Of a stretch of DNA of 64,000 nt, positions 33,901 through 42,271 are shown piece after piece. The stretch's first letter is position 1; each line of letters starts with the position of its first letter. The translations under genes were made by a program, and so were the position numbers. Origin of the DNA: Arthrobacter sp. UKPF54-2 (GTDB taxonomy: Bacteria; Actinomycetota; Actinomycetes; Actinomycetales; Micrococcaceae); NCBI RefSeq assembly GCF_007858535.1, contig NZ_CP040174.1:3038001-3102000 (forward strand), read 5' to 3'. The notes beneath the pieces are model-generated. The model was not told the DNA's origin. It saw only the letters and a program-made list of their open reading frames with translations, and did not search any database.

Positions 33901-36427
33901 CGAAGAGGTTCGTCTTCTCGGCCAGGCCGCCGACCCAGAGATCAACATTGTTCAGGCCGGTCTCCTGCGTCGCCCACGGGCCGGCACTGTTCATGAAGTT
34001 CGTCATGTCAGCCGTGGGAGGCGTCGCGAGCGTGCCCGGATCAACGATGGCCTTGGCGGCTGCCCGCTTGCCGGCCAGCGTGGTTTCGTTGGTGATGGTC
34101 GGGTACGTTCCGTAGGCCGCGACGAAGTTGATCAACGATTCCGGGTGCTTGAGGTTCTGCCCGAAGTCCGCCCAGCTGGTGTAGGGGGTCAACTGGCCGT
34201 CGCCGGTGGCGTTGTGGATCTCGGCACGGAGCACGTTCAGCGGGGGAACACCCTCGGACCTGGCCCGGGCCATATTGATCGCGGCCAGGTCGAGCGGGAG
34301 CCCCAGCAGGTTGCTGCGGAGGGTCTTCGTCACAAACTCGTCCAGTTCGTTGCCAACCTGGTCGCTCATGCCCATGATGACGCTTCCGGCGGCCTCTTCC
34401 GAGGTCAATGAGCCAGCGGATCCGCCGTTGATGTACTCCGGCGGGTTGAGGAAGCCCTTGAGCAGCGGGATGGAATTGTCGCTGCCGTCCGCGTTCGTCC
34501 GCGAGATGGTGTCGGTCAGCATGGAGTGTCCGAAGCGGTAGACCGCGTGGGCAAACTCCGCCCTGACAGCCGGGTCGAGGTCCGTGTGGTAGACGTGGAA
34601 CGGCTGGATGGCGGGCTGGACCTTGCGTCCGAAGTCCTCGAACACGATGTGCTGGTATTCCATCTCCGTAACGAAGCGTGCGGCCTGGAACAGCCGCTCG
34701 CCGTTCCAGCCGTCAGCGCCCGCAGCGAGCTTCCACTCGGCCAGGGCGGCAACTCCGGTGGCGGACGTGTCGTTGCTCAGCGTGTCCTTGAATTCGGCCA
34801 CCAGGCGGTCGTGCTCTGAGTGGAACACCTGGTGGACGGCGGTCAGGCCGATGTTCTCGTTGACGCGCCCGTCACCGGCGCAGAAGTGCTCGTTGAGCAT
34901 CTCGTCGTCGTAGGTGCCGGCGGGCTGGTGGGCGAAGTCGGCCGACGGGACGGTGTCGGCGTCGGGGCTCAGGCAGCCGGCCGGCACGCGCGGGGTGACA
35001 CCGATTGCGGTGGTGCAGGGACCCACCGTTCCCGGGTCTGCGTTGTGCGCAATGTCGGTCAGGAATGGCGTGTCGAAGTGCAGCACGTCAGCCGTCACCG
35101 GCTTGGGGTCGGCGGTGTCGCCTTCGACCAGGCCTGTGGTGGTGATGTACTGCGGCAGCCCGCGGGCCGGCCCCGGGATGAACTTGCCGTAAGGGTCCGC
35201 CAGGATCATCGGGATGTTCGTGACGTCCTTGTCCTCGAGCTTGAGGCCCAGGAAGATCGCGGCCTGCGACTTGACGGTCTCCCATGTGGCCATGCCGCCG
35301 GCTGTGGGGCCGGCTTTGCCGCCCAGCAGCTTTCCGGTGGAAACCGGCTTGCCGTCGGCGTTGTTGATGTACTCCCGAAGGAACACCTGGTGGGAAGGGT
35401 GCGAGGTGTAGGTCTGGGACTGGTCAACGTAGGGCGAGTCCGTGTTCGCGGCGTCCTGTACGTCGTCATCCGTCCCCAGAATGCCGTCCTTGCCGGGCTG
35501 GTTCTGCGCCCGGGTCAGCACCATAAAGGCCTGACTGGCCGGCACTTCGTCGCCGGTATTGGCCTTGCCGTCGGGGCCGACGGTCCGCAGCGGATCGTCC
35601 GCGTTGAGCGGCACGAACACCGTGCCGCCGCCCTTGACGGTCTGGTCCACGCCGTGGTCGAAGAACTGGCCGAACAGGGTGAACATCGAGTTGTACGGCG
35701 GGGAAAGGCCGACGTCGGTGGTCACGTTGGGGATAAACAGGGTGTCGCCCGACGGGACGCATCCGGGCGGCGCAGCCTCGACCGGAGGAGTCGCTTGCGG
35801 TTGCGGGTCGGTGGTGCAGGGGAAGAGCCCCGGGTTGCCCTGGGTCCTGACCGGTGCCCCCGCAGCCGCCAGCGCCGCGGGGTTGGTGGAGGTCTGGTCA
35901 ACGATCAGGTTGCTGATCTCGCGCGGTTCCGAGTCGAAGACGTTGCCCGACTTTTGCTTGTAGGACGACGATCCGGGAGCGCCGAAGCCGGCGGGGACGT
36001 TCTCCGCGTTGCGGAACACCGGCGTCGTCAGGCGCGGAAAAACCTCATCGGCGGCGCCGTAGGTTTCCCGGCCCTTGATGAGGTTGTTGCAGGAGCCGTC
36101 GACCGTACGCAGTCCGTACGAGGTGAGGGCGTTGGGGACCTGGTTGGGCCCGTTGCCCACCAGCGCCCCGCAGGGGCCGGTCGCCGACGTCGTGTTGGCC
36201 ACGTGGTACTCGGCGATCTTGATTTGTTTGAGGATAAATGCCAGGTCGGCGGTGGTGACGGTGAACCCCGCTCCGACGGGGGTCGGCGCGGCGTTGGCGC
36301 CGACCGCCGTGGTGGTGAGTCCGAGGAAGCTGAGCAGCGCCATCGCTGTCCCTGCCGCCACGACCCGGGTCGGCTTGCCAAAGACGCGTCTTTGGGCACC
36401 GACCTTCGTGCATGCGAACACATTCAT
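30944..36427 (-). CDS. Secreted animal-type haem peroxidase with RTX, FnIII and SbsA-like domains
   Basis: 1827 residues. A signal peptide (hydrophobic core near residues 20-45) is followed by an animal-type peroxidase domain: FGQFFDHGVD near residue 257 carries the distal His, LTAVHQVFHSEHDRL near 530 and YRFGHSML near 628 the proximal His. Residues about 970-1105 are RTX-like calcium-binding GGxGxDxxx nonapeptides. Two fibronectin type III domains begin near 1421 and 1520 and two SbsA-type Ig-like domains (ATFSEPVTG, ATFSEAITG) fill the last 200 residues. It should be a calcium-stabilised extracellular oxidase. Bacterial peroxidase-RTX proteins (peroxicins) are known. The ATG start has GAGGCAGG upstream. 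Confidence 0.9.
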   Translation of the reverse strand: MNVFACTKVGAQRRVFGKPTRVVAAGTAMALLSFLGLTTTAVGANAAPTPVGAGFTVTTADLAFILKQIKIAEYHVANTTSATGPCGALVGNGPNQVPNALTSYGLRTVDGSCNNLIKGRETYGAADEVFPRLTTPVFRNAENVPAGFGAPGSSSYKQKSGNVFDSEPREISNLIVDQTSTNPAALAAAGAPVRTQGNPGLFPCTTDPQPQATPPVEAAPPGCVPSGDTLFIPNVTTDVGLSPPYNSMFTLFGQFFDHGVDQTVKGGGTVFVPLNADDPLRTVGPDGKANTGDEVPASQAFMVLTRAQNQPGKDGILGTDDDVQDAANTDSPYVDQSQTYTSHPSHQVFLREYINNADGKPVSTGKLLGGKAGPTAGGMATWETVKSQAAIFLGLKLEDKDVTNIPMILADPYGKFIPGPARGLPQYITTTGLVEGDTADPKPVTADVLHFDTPFLTDIAHNADPGTVGPCTTAIGVTPRVPAGCLSPDADTVPSADFAHQPAGTYDDEMLNEHFCAGDGRVNENIGLTAVHQVFHSEHDRLVAEFKDTLSNDTSATGVAALAEWKLAAGADGWNGERLFQAARFVTEMEYQHIVFEDFGRKVQPAIQPFHVYHTDLDPAVRAEFAHAVYRFGHSMLTDTISRTNADGSDNSIPLLKGFLNPPEYINGGSAGSLTSEEAAGSVIMGMSDQVGNELDEFVTKTLRSNLLGLPLDLAAINMARARSEGVPPLNVLRAEIHNATGDGQLTPYTSWADFGQNLKHPESLINFVAAYGTYPTITNETTLAGKRAAAKAIVDPGTLATPPTADMTNFMNSAGPWATQETGLNNVDLWVGGLAEKTNLFGGLLGSTFNYVFENQMTDLQNGDRFYYLARTPGMNLRAQLEGNSFAELMMRNTNAHTLKADAFGTADCKFQLGNLAGTADGYTQFGPTVANDTASECPEDLLLLRKPDGTIQYKEKNAVDPSGINGQSVYNGTSGDDRVAGGNDNDTFLGNEGNDVIEGNGGDDIALGGTGDDRITDLAGADVLKGGPGNDYINSGIGDDIIMGGDGNDFTNGGANDNETFAGEGSDFVQSGDGADTTFGDGGDDWIQGGSGQDLLIGDHGAPFFDDPAQTKPGNDIFVGQVGENDYDAEGGDDIMTSNSAVDRYAGAAGFDWATHQYDTVAADDDMKINNNLAGLPLPVVVNRDRWQEVEANSGSKFDDVIRGDDAVPSTVGGAGFSGCDVLDQTGIDRIAGLGAILPAPSTPLGPVAALSPMGVCPLTGPVWGDGNILIGGLGSDKLEGRGGNDVIDGDRYLKIRISVRNDAGEEIGTTDLMERQYQTGNPLTLAAAVASGVVKPGNLVAVREIITPTALETAGNRDVAVFSDVRANYTVTTTGGDGTLGSPGSVTTVVHNGAGIDGTDTLRNIEFLQFSDTVAVNAPGIGTATAGDARATVNWTAPTAGLADRFSVKVLDVTTDPAGVQVGALRNAPAGDRSLVVTGLTNGSTYRFQVQASNALGDSPFSASSNAVTPTAAPVATAPGAPTIGTATAGNGSATLTWTAPASDGGSAITGYSVRVFAGTVLARTQAVTGNIGSAVITGLTNGTAYTFDVAAINTAGTGAASARSAAVTPTAGDTVAPTLTARTPAVDGRSVSTTANLSATFSEPVTGVTGSNFVLRRGATVVTAVVSYNAATRVATLNPSVTLRTDQVYTVTVAGVRDLAGNTMAATSWSFTTGPAPVITATSPASGATAVGRNSNVTATFSEAITGFSTTTVRITRVSTGAQVTATVGFNTLNNVLTLNPSVTLASNTQYRVTITGSTTGVRDLAGNPLVTRSWTFTTGTGL

Positions 36428-36821
36428 TGTGCACCTGCCTCTAGGAGTGAGTGATGGTGCAAGAGTGCAAGCCGGTTCTTATGAAAATCTTGAGGGCCAC
36501 GGGGCCCCCGCGACGCCGGTGTACCTAGTGAATACTGGGGTTATGGAAGAGTGCTTCGTGCCCGCTTCTCGCCGGGAAATGTGAGGCTACTGGGGCGGGC
36601 GCTGTCCGTGCCGTCGCGCCGGGGCTGGCGGCCGTGCACCCGCAGCCGGGGGCCGCCGGCAGCGCGGCGGCCGGGTACTCAGTCAGCGCGGCAGGATCGG
36701 CCCGATTGCTTGCGGCGCTCCGGGCAAGCTGATAGGCCTGTGAGAAGCGTGAAGGTAGGGTGCGTAGTGTTGTTGTGCCGGCCGTCGGATACCCGGCGGC
36801 GTCTGCAGAAGGGAAGTTATC
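36428..36821. other. Divergent intergenic region between peroxidase and fdhF-like genes
   Basis: 394 bp without a supported gene. It must hold the promoters of both divergent genes. TAGGGT and TAGTGT near 36755-36765 are -10 candidates for the rightward gene, but no matching -35 is visible. GAAGGGAAG at 36808-36816 is the ribosome-binding site of the rightward gene. The minus-strand frame that crosses this region lies over the start of the rightward gene and shows no domain. Confidence 0.6.
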
Positions 36822-39185
36822 GTGACTCGTAAGACTCCGCGCGTCGAAGAGACCAGCGAAAAGGACCTGGAGGTCGGCAAGGGGCCGAAGCACTGGGCGG
36901 CCGGCGTTCCGGGCGTCTACCATTCGATGGTCCCTGCCGTGGAGCAGATGGGCCTGAACCGGACCCGCAAGACGGTCATGAAGATGAATCAGAAGGACGG
37001 TTTCGACTGCCCGAGCTGTGCCTGGCCGGACCCGCATCACCGGAAGGCGTTCGAATTCTGCGAAAACGGCGCCAAGGCCGTGACCTGGGAGGCAACCCCG
37101 GTCCTCATCCCGGCGTCGTTCTGGGCGGAGCACTCGGTGAGTGAACTGCGGGACCGCTCCGATTACTGGCTGGGCATGCAGGGCCGGCTCACCGAGCCGG
37201 TCTACAAGCCGGCCGGCGAGGACCACTACAAGCCGGTCGGCTGGGACGAGGCGATCCGGATCATCACGGAGAAGCTCAAGGGCCTGGACTCCCCGGACGA
37301 GGCAGCGTTCTACACCAGCGGCCGGACCTCCAACGAGGCTGCTTTCCTCTACCAGCTGGTGGTGCGCGGCTACGGCACGAACAACCTGCCGGACTGCTCC
37401 AACATGTGCCACGAGTCATCGGGCTGGGCCATGGGGCAGACGATCGGGATCGGCAAGGCCACGGTCAACTTCGACGACTACGCCAACGCGGACCTGATCA
37501 TCATCATGGGCCAGAACCCCGGCACGAACCACCCGCGCATGCTCACCGAGCTGGAGAACTGCAAACACAACGGCGGCGAAATTGTCGCCGTCAACCCGCT
37601 GCCCGAGGCCGGCCTGCACCGGTACAAGAACCCGCAGAAGGTCAAGGGCATCATCGGCCGCGGCACCTCCATCGCGGACCAGTTCCTGCACATCCGCATC
37701 GGCGGGGACATGGCCCTGCTCCAGGCGGTCTCCAAGCGCGTGCTCGACGCCGAGGCGAAGAACCCCGGCACCGTCCTGGACCACGCCTTCCTCGCCGAGC
37801 ACTGCGAGGGTCTCGAGGAACTGAAAGAGCATCTGGCCCAGCTGGATGAGCAGGCCGTGCTGGAAGCGACCGGACTGCGGTCCGAGGAAATCGATGAGCT
37901 GGCGGCCCGGTACCTAAAGGCCGAAAAGGTCATCATCACCTGGGCCATGGGGATCACGCAGCAGAAGAAGGGCGTGGCAACCATCAAGGAGATCATCAAC
38001 CTGCTCCTGCTGCGCGGCAACATGGGCAAGCCGGGCGCCGGCGCCTCGCCGATCCGCGGGCACAGCAACGTCCAGGGCGACCGGACCATGGGGATCTGGG
38101 AGCAGATGCCGCAGTCCTTTATGGATGCCCTCGGCGAGGAGTTCGGCTTCGAACCGCCCCGCGAGCACGGTGTGGACGCGGTGGAGACCATCAACAAGAT
38201 GCAAGAGGGCGAGATCAAGGTGTTCATGGCGATGGGCGGCAACTTCGTCGGCGCCATCTCGGACACCAACGCCGCCGAGGCCGCGGTGGCCGGGACCGAA
38301 ATGTCGATCCAGGTCTCCACCAAGCTCAACCGCTCCCATGTGGTGACCGGAGCCGAAGCACTGATCCTGCCCACGATGGGCCGGAGCGAGATCGACATCC
38401 AGGAATCCGGGGAGCAGTTCGTCTCGGTGGAGGACACCGTCTGCGCAGTGCACCCCTCCTGGGGCAGCGTGGAGCCCGTGTCGCACCACCTGCTCTCCGA
38501 ACCGGCCATCCTCAGCCGCCTCGGCAAGGCCCTCGTCGGGGACAAGATCAAGGCCGACTGGGACGGCTATGAGAAGAACTACGACCTGATCCGGGACCAC
38601 ATTTCACGGGTGGTGGGCGGCTGCGAGGACTACAACACGAGGATCCGCCAGGAAGGCGGCTTCATCCTCGCCAACGGCCCCCGCGACTCGCGCACGTTCC
38701 CGACGCCGACCGGCAAGGCCGTCCTCACGGTCAACGAGCTCGAACACGTGGAGCGGCCCGCGGGCACCCTGATCCTGCAGAGCATGCGTTCGCATGACCA
38801 GTTCAACACCACCATCTACGGCCACAACGACCGCTACCGCGGCATCAAGAAGGGCCGCCACGTGGTGTTCGTGAACCCGGACGACATCAGGGAACTGGGC
38901 CTCTCGGACGGCCTCTACGTGGACATTCACGGCCAGTACCAGGACGGCGTCGAGCGGGTGCTGCGCAAGTTCCGTGTCGTCTCGTACCCGACGGCGCCGG
39001 GCTGCGCCGCCGCATACTACCCGGAGGCCAACGTGCTGGTGCCGCTCAACCACACCGCCGAAGGCAGCAACACGCCGATCTCGAAGGCCGTCATCGTCCG
39101 GCTCGAACCGAGCGTGGACCAGACGCCGGACAGCCCGGCCCGGCTGCATGCCGCCCCCGGAGCGGAAGCGGCAGCACCGGCATAG
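36822..39185 (+). CDS. FdhF/YdeP family molybdopterin oxidoreductase
   Basis: 787 residues. The molybdopterin fold is shown by YTSGRTSNEAAFLYQ near residue 165, CSNMCHESSG near 190, IIIMGQNPGTNHPR near 225, the RGNMGKPGAGASPIRGHSNVQGD block near 400 (core GKPGAGASPIRGHSN) and a C-terminal dinucleotide-binding domain from about 640. The N-terminus has only CPSC plus one later Cys, not the full four-Cys cluster motif of classical formate dehydrogenases, which fits the FdhF/YdeP group. The substrate is not proven; formate is assumed for some members. The GTG start has GAAGGGAAG upstream. A neighbouring DUF6457 gene and the cox operon also depend on molybdenum cofactor. Confidence 0.9.
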   Translation: MTRKTPRVEETSEKDLEVGKGPKHWAAGVPGVYHSMVPAVEQMGLNRTRKTVMKMNQKDGFDCPSCAWPDPHHRKAFEFCENGAKAVTWEATPVLIPASFWAEHSVSELRDRSDYWLGMQGRLTEPVYKPAGEDHYKPVGWDEAIRIITEKLKGLDSPDEAAFYTSGRTSNEAAFLYQLVVRGYGTNNLPDCSNMCHESSGWAMGQTIGIGKATVNFDDYANADLIIIMGQNPGTNHPRMLTELENCKHNGGEIVAVNPLPEAGLHRYKNPQKVKGIIGRGTSIADQFLHIRIGGDMALLQAVSKRVLDAEAKNPGTVLDHAFLAEHCEGLEELKEHLAQLDEQAVLEATGLRSEEIDELAARYLKAEKVIITWAMGITQQKKGVATIKEIINLLLLRGNMGKPGAGASPIRGHSNVQGDRTMGIWEQMPQSFMDALGEEFGFEPPREHGVDAVETINKMQEGEIKVFMAMGGNFVGAISDTNAAEAAVAGTEMSIQVSTKLNRSHVVTGAEALILPTMGRSEIDIQESGEQFVSVEDTVCAVHPSWGSVEPVSHHLLSEPAILSRLGKALVGDKIKADWDGYEKNYDLIRDHISRVVGGCEDYNTRIRQEGGFILANGPRDSRTFPTPTGKAVLTVNELEHVERPAGTLILQSMRSHDQFNTTIYGHNDRYRGIKKGRHVVFVNPDDIRELGLSDGLYVDIHGQYQDGVERVLRKFRVVSYPTAPGCAAAYYPEANVLVPLNHTAEGSNTPISKAVIVRLEPSVDQTPDSPARLHAAPGAEAAAPA

Positions 39186-39211
39186 GCCGCTGCACCGCCG
39201 AACAGAACACT

Positions 39212-39245
39212 GCAGGCCGCGTCCCCGCCGGGGGACGCGGCCTGC
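39212..39245. terminator. Bidirectional terminator between fdhF-like and DUF6457 genes
   Basis: Perfect 15-bp stem (39212-39226 with 39231-39245, core GGCCGCGTCCCC) and loop GCCG. It lies between two convergent genes, 26 bp past the oxidoreductase stop and 25 bp past the DUF6457 stop. Confidence 0.75.
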
Positions 39246-39269
39246 CTGCTGTGCGGGTGTTCCGTCCGG

Positions 39270-39587
39270 CTACTGGGCGCGCTTGGCCCAGCCCTTCTCG
39301 TCGGGCCCGCCGGATTCCCCGTGTTCGCACAGCTCGATGACCTTGTTGGAGGCGGCGTGCACGGCTTCCTGGGTGCTCTTGCGCCCGTTGGTGGACGCCG
39401 TGCCCGCGGCATACCCCACGATGAACGCGCTGATGGCATCCGCGTGCGGCCCCACGGCCTTCCGTGACTCGTCCGCGACCTGAACGATCTTCTCGTGGTC
39501 GACTTCCAGGTCCAGGATCTGCAGGGCCTGGATCAGGCGGGCGCTCCAGTGCCGCAGCGAGCTGTCTTCATCTCGGGGCAAAGTCAT
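39270..39587 (-). CDS. DUF6457 domain protein
   Basis: 105 residues. The helical pattern with LRHWSARLIQALQI at the start, IVQVADESRKAVGPHADAISAFIVGYAAG in the centre (core AISAFIVGYAAG) and a charged tail fits DUF6457, a short domain also found fused to MobA-type molybdopterin-guanine transferases in actinobacteria. That association and the adjacent molybdoenzyme gene suggest a role in cofactor insertion or supply. The biochemical function is not established. The ATG has GAGGAG eight bases upstream. Confidence 0.65.
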   Translation of the reverse strand: MTLPRDEDSSLRHWSARLIQALQILDLEVDHEKIVQVADESRKAVGPHADAISAFIVGYAAGTASTNGRKSTQEAVHAASNKVIELCEHGESGGPDEKGWAKRAQ

Positions 39588-39708
39588 GTGCTACTCCTCT
39601 TCGTCGGTACAAACGTCGATCGGCTGTCCCTCAAGGGGTAGCACCGATTCCGGCCAATGTGCAACGCGACACAGGCAACGCCGGCCCCGGCGGCCCGGCC
39701 GAGTGCCG

Positions 39709-40695
39709 TTAGCTCCACAGCGCGACGTGGAACTTCGAACCGCGCCGCTCCAGCCCGCGCGAACCGCCGCGGGCGACCATGGCCGCCGTCGCGTCGGCGG
39801 TGCGGACGAAGCGCTGCAGGGCTTTCGCCATAGTGGTGGTGCGGTGCTGGTCCAGCGTGCTGGCCCACCAGAGGCCCGGCACGGGGGTGCCGGCGACGGG
39901 CAGGCGGAGCAAGGCACCGCTGCGCACCTCGGCCTGGACGATGTGCCCGACGGCGAGCATGGTCCCCTCCCCTGCCCGCACGGCGGCCAGCGCATCGGTC
40001 TCGCTGCTGAGCCTGATGATCTCCGGCACGACGCCGAGGCCGGCGAGCCACCGCCCCTCCTCCGAACTGGCCAGGATGCCCGCGGGGCCGGCGAACCACG
40101 GCCTGCCGAGCAGCCGCTCCACACCCAGCGGGCCGCGCACCCGGCCCAGCGGGTCGGAGGCGGCCGCGACGAAGACCCGCTGGTAGCGCAGGAACGGGAC
40201 GGACTCGAGGCCCGGGTCCGCGGCCGGGGTGCCGGCGGGGGCCAGCGGCCGGGCACCGAGGGCGATGTCATAGGCACGTTCCAGCAGCAGAGCGGCGAGG
40301 TCCTCCGCAGCCACGGCGACCACGTCCACGGAAGCGCCGGGGACGCGTTTGGTGAACAGGTCCAGCAGCCGGCCCGCCGCATGCTCGGCGAACGGTGCGG
40401 TGGCGGCGATTTTCAGCCGCCCGGCGTCGTTCTTGGCGTTGGCGACCTCCCAGCGGGCCTGGTCCGCGAGCCCGACGATGTCCTGCGCGTAGTCCGCCAG
40501 CGCCCTTCCGCCCGGGGTCAGCGAGATCCCGCCCGCGGCCCGCACAAACAAGGGATCGCCGAGATCCTGCCGGAGCGCCGCCAGGGCCGCGGAAACCGCG
40601 GGTTCACTGACGCCCAGGGCCGCGGCCGCGGCGTGCAGGGAGCCCAGCCGCGCCACCAGCGCGAACGTCCGCAGCTGGCTCAACGTCATCGACAC
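39709..40695 (-). CDS. LysR family transcriptional regulator
   Basis: 328 residues. The N-terminal winged helix-turn-helix LHAAAAALGVSEPAVSAALA is near residues 20-39, with GDPLFVRAAGG as the wing. The remaining part is the periplasmic-binding-protein-like effector domain. It is transcribed away from the cox operon with 113 bp between the genes, the usual LysR layout, so it probably controls coxM onward and itself. The GTG at 40695 is used here; an ATG six bases downstream is equally possible. An inverted repeat CATAA-N8-TTATG overlaps its ribosome-binding site. The inducer is unknown, possibly CO-related metabolism. Confidence 0.9.
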   Translation of the reverse strand: MSMTLSQLRTFALVARLGSLHAAAAALGVSEPAVSAALAALRQDLGDPLFVRAAGGISLTPGGRALADYAQDIVGLADQARWEVANAKNDAGRLKIAATAPFAEHAAGRLLDLFTKRVPGASVDVVAVAAEDLAALLLERAYDIALGARPLAPAGTPAADPGLESVPFLRYQRVFVAAASDPLGRVRGPLGVERLLGRPWFAGPAGILASSEEGRWLAGLGVVPEIIRLSSETDALAAVRAGEGTMLAVGHIVQAEVRSGALLRLPVAGTPVPGLWWASTLDQHRTTTMAKALQRFVRTADATAAMVARGGSRGLERRGSKFHVALWS

Positions 40696-40700
40696 GGCTT

Positions 40701-40718
40701 CATAACCTTTCGCTTATG
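40701..40718. promoter_or_regulatory. Candidate LysR-type operator
   Basis: CATAA and TTATG form an inverted repeat around eight bases. It is close to the T-N11-A layout of LysR sites but one base longer. It lies directly before the regulator start and upstream of the TTGACA of the cox promoter. Confidence 0.4.
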
Positions 40719-40724
40719 TCGATC

Positions 40725-40754
40725 TTGACACCCCTCTCGGGGCGGGGCAACACT
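40725..40754 (+). promoter_or_regulatory. Candidate cox operon promoter
   Basis: A perfect -35 TTGACA (40725-40730) is followed after 18 bases by AACACT (40749-40754), a weak -10. A weak -10 next to a regulator site is what an activator-dependent promoter would show. Confidence 0.45.
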
Positions 40755-40808
40755 TGCCTTAAACCGGCGCCGTGCGACGTTGCCTGCGCCCCGGAGTGAG
40801 GTGGGACT

Positions 40809-41699
40809 ATGCAGATTCCGGCTCCATTCGACTATGTTCGCGCCACCACCGTGGAGAACGCGCTCGAACTCCTAGCACGCCACGGCCCCGAGTCGCGGAT
40901 CATCGCCGGCGGCCACAGCCTGCTTCCGATGATGAAGCTCCGGCTCGCCCGCCCGGAGTGGCTGATCGACATCAACGACCTCTTTGAACTCGACTTCGTT
41001 CTGCAGGGCGGCGGGGAGCTGCGCGTCGGCGCCCTCACCCGGCACAGCACGCTGCTGGAGTCGGAGGAAATCGCCCGGCTGTTCCCGATTGTCCGGGACG
41101 CCGAGTCCGTGATCGCCGACCCGGTGGTTCGCAACCGCGGCACGATCGGCGGCTCGCTCTGCCAGGCCGACCCGGCCGAGGACCTGTCCACGGTCTGCGA
41201 CGTCCTCGACGCCGTGGCGGTGGTCCGCGGCCCCGGTGGCGAGCGCATCCTGTCGATGCGGGACTTCCACCGCGGCCCGTACCAGACCGCCGTTGGGGCG
41301 GACGAGCTGCTGTCCGAAGTCCGGTTCCCGGTCCGGCCCCGTTCCTCCAGTGCCTACGAGAAGGTGGAGCGGCGGGTGGGCGACTGGGCGGTCGGCGCGG
41401 CCGGCGCGGCCGTGACCCTCGCGGAGGACGGCAGCATCGCCGAGGCCGCCGTCGGGCTGACGGCGCTGGGCCTGGACCACACCGTCGCGGACGCCGCCGA
41501 ACTGCTGCGCGGCAAACACCCGTCCGAGGAGCTGTACGCCGAGGCCGGCGCTCTGGCGGCCGAAGCCTGCGACCCGGTGGCGGACCAGCGCGGGCCGGTC
41601 GACTACAAGCGGCACCTGGCCGACGAACTCACCCGGCGGGTCCTGCGGCGGGCCTGCGCCCGCGCCGCCGGGACGGCCGCACAGACCCAGGAAGGCTGA
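40809..41699 (+). CDS. coxM: Carbon monoxide dehydrogenase, FAD subunit
   Basis: 296 residues. The FAD pyrophosphate-binding motifs AGGHSLLPMMK near residue 37 and TIGGSLCQADP near 110 are those of the medium subunits of the xanthine oxidase/CO dehydrogenase family, and the C-terminal CO-dehydrogenase flavoprotein domain is present. It passes electrons from the iron-sulfur subunit to the quinone pool. The ATG has GAGGTGGG six bases upstream. First gene of the operon; the gap to coxS is 5 bp. Confidence 0.93.
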   Translation: MQIPAPFDYVRATTVENALELLARHGPESRIIAGGHSLLPMMKLRLARPEWLIDINDLFELDFVLQGGGELRVGALTRHSTLLESEEIARLFPIVRDAESVIADPVVRNRGTIGGSLCQADPAEDLSTVCDVLDAVAVVRGPGGERILSMRDFHRGPYQTAVGADELLSEVRFPVRPRSSSAYEKVERRVGDWAVGAAGAAVTLAEDGSIAEAAVGLTALGLDHTVADAAELLRGKHPSEELYAEAGALAAEACDPVADQRGPVDYKRHLADELTRRVLRRACARAAGTAAQTQEG

Positions 41700-41704
41700 A
41701 GCAC

Positions 41705-42267
<563 letters not shown>

Positions 42268-42271
<4 letters not shown>

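Noticed and set aside
30938..34411. 1157-codon open frame on the plus strand opposite the peroxidase gene
   Set aside because: It mirrors the RTX and Ig-like repeats in antisense. The composition is Gly/Arg/Val-rich without any recognisable fold, while the minus-strand peroxidase has a full domain set.
36525..37412. 295-codon minus-strand frame over the peroxidase/fdhF intergenic region
   Set aside because: More than half lies antisense to the start of the molybdopterin oxidoreductase, and the remainder has no domain or ribosome-binding site.
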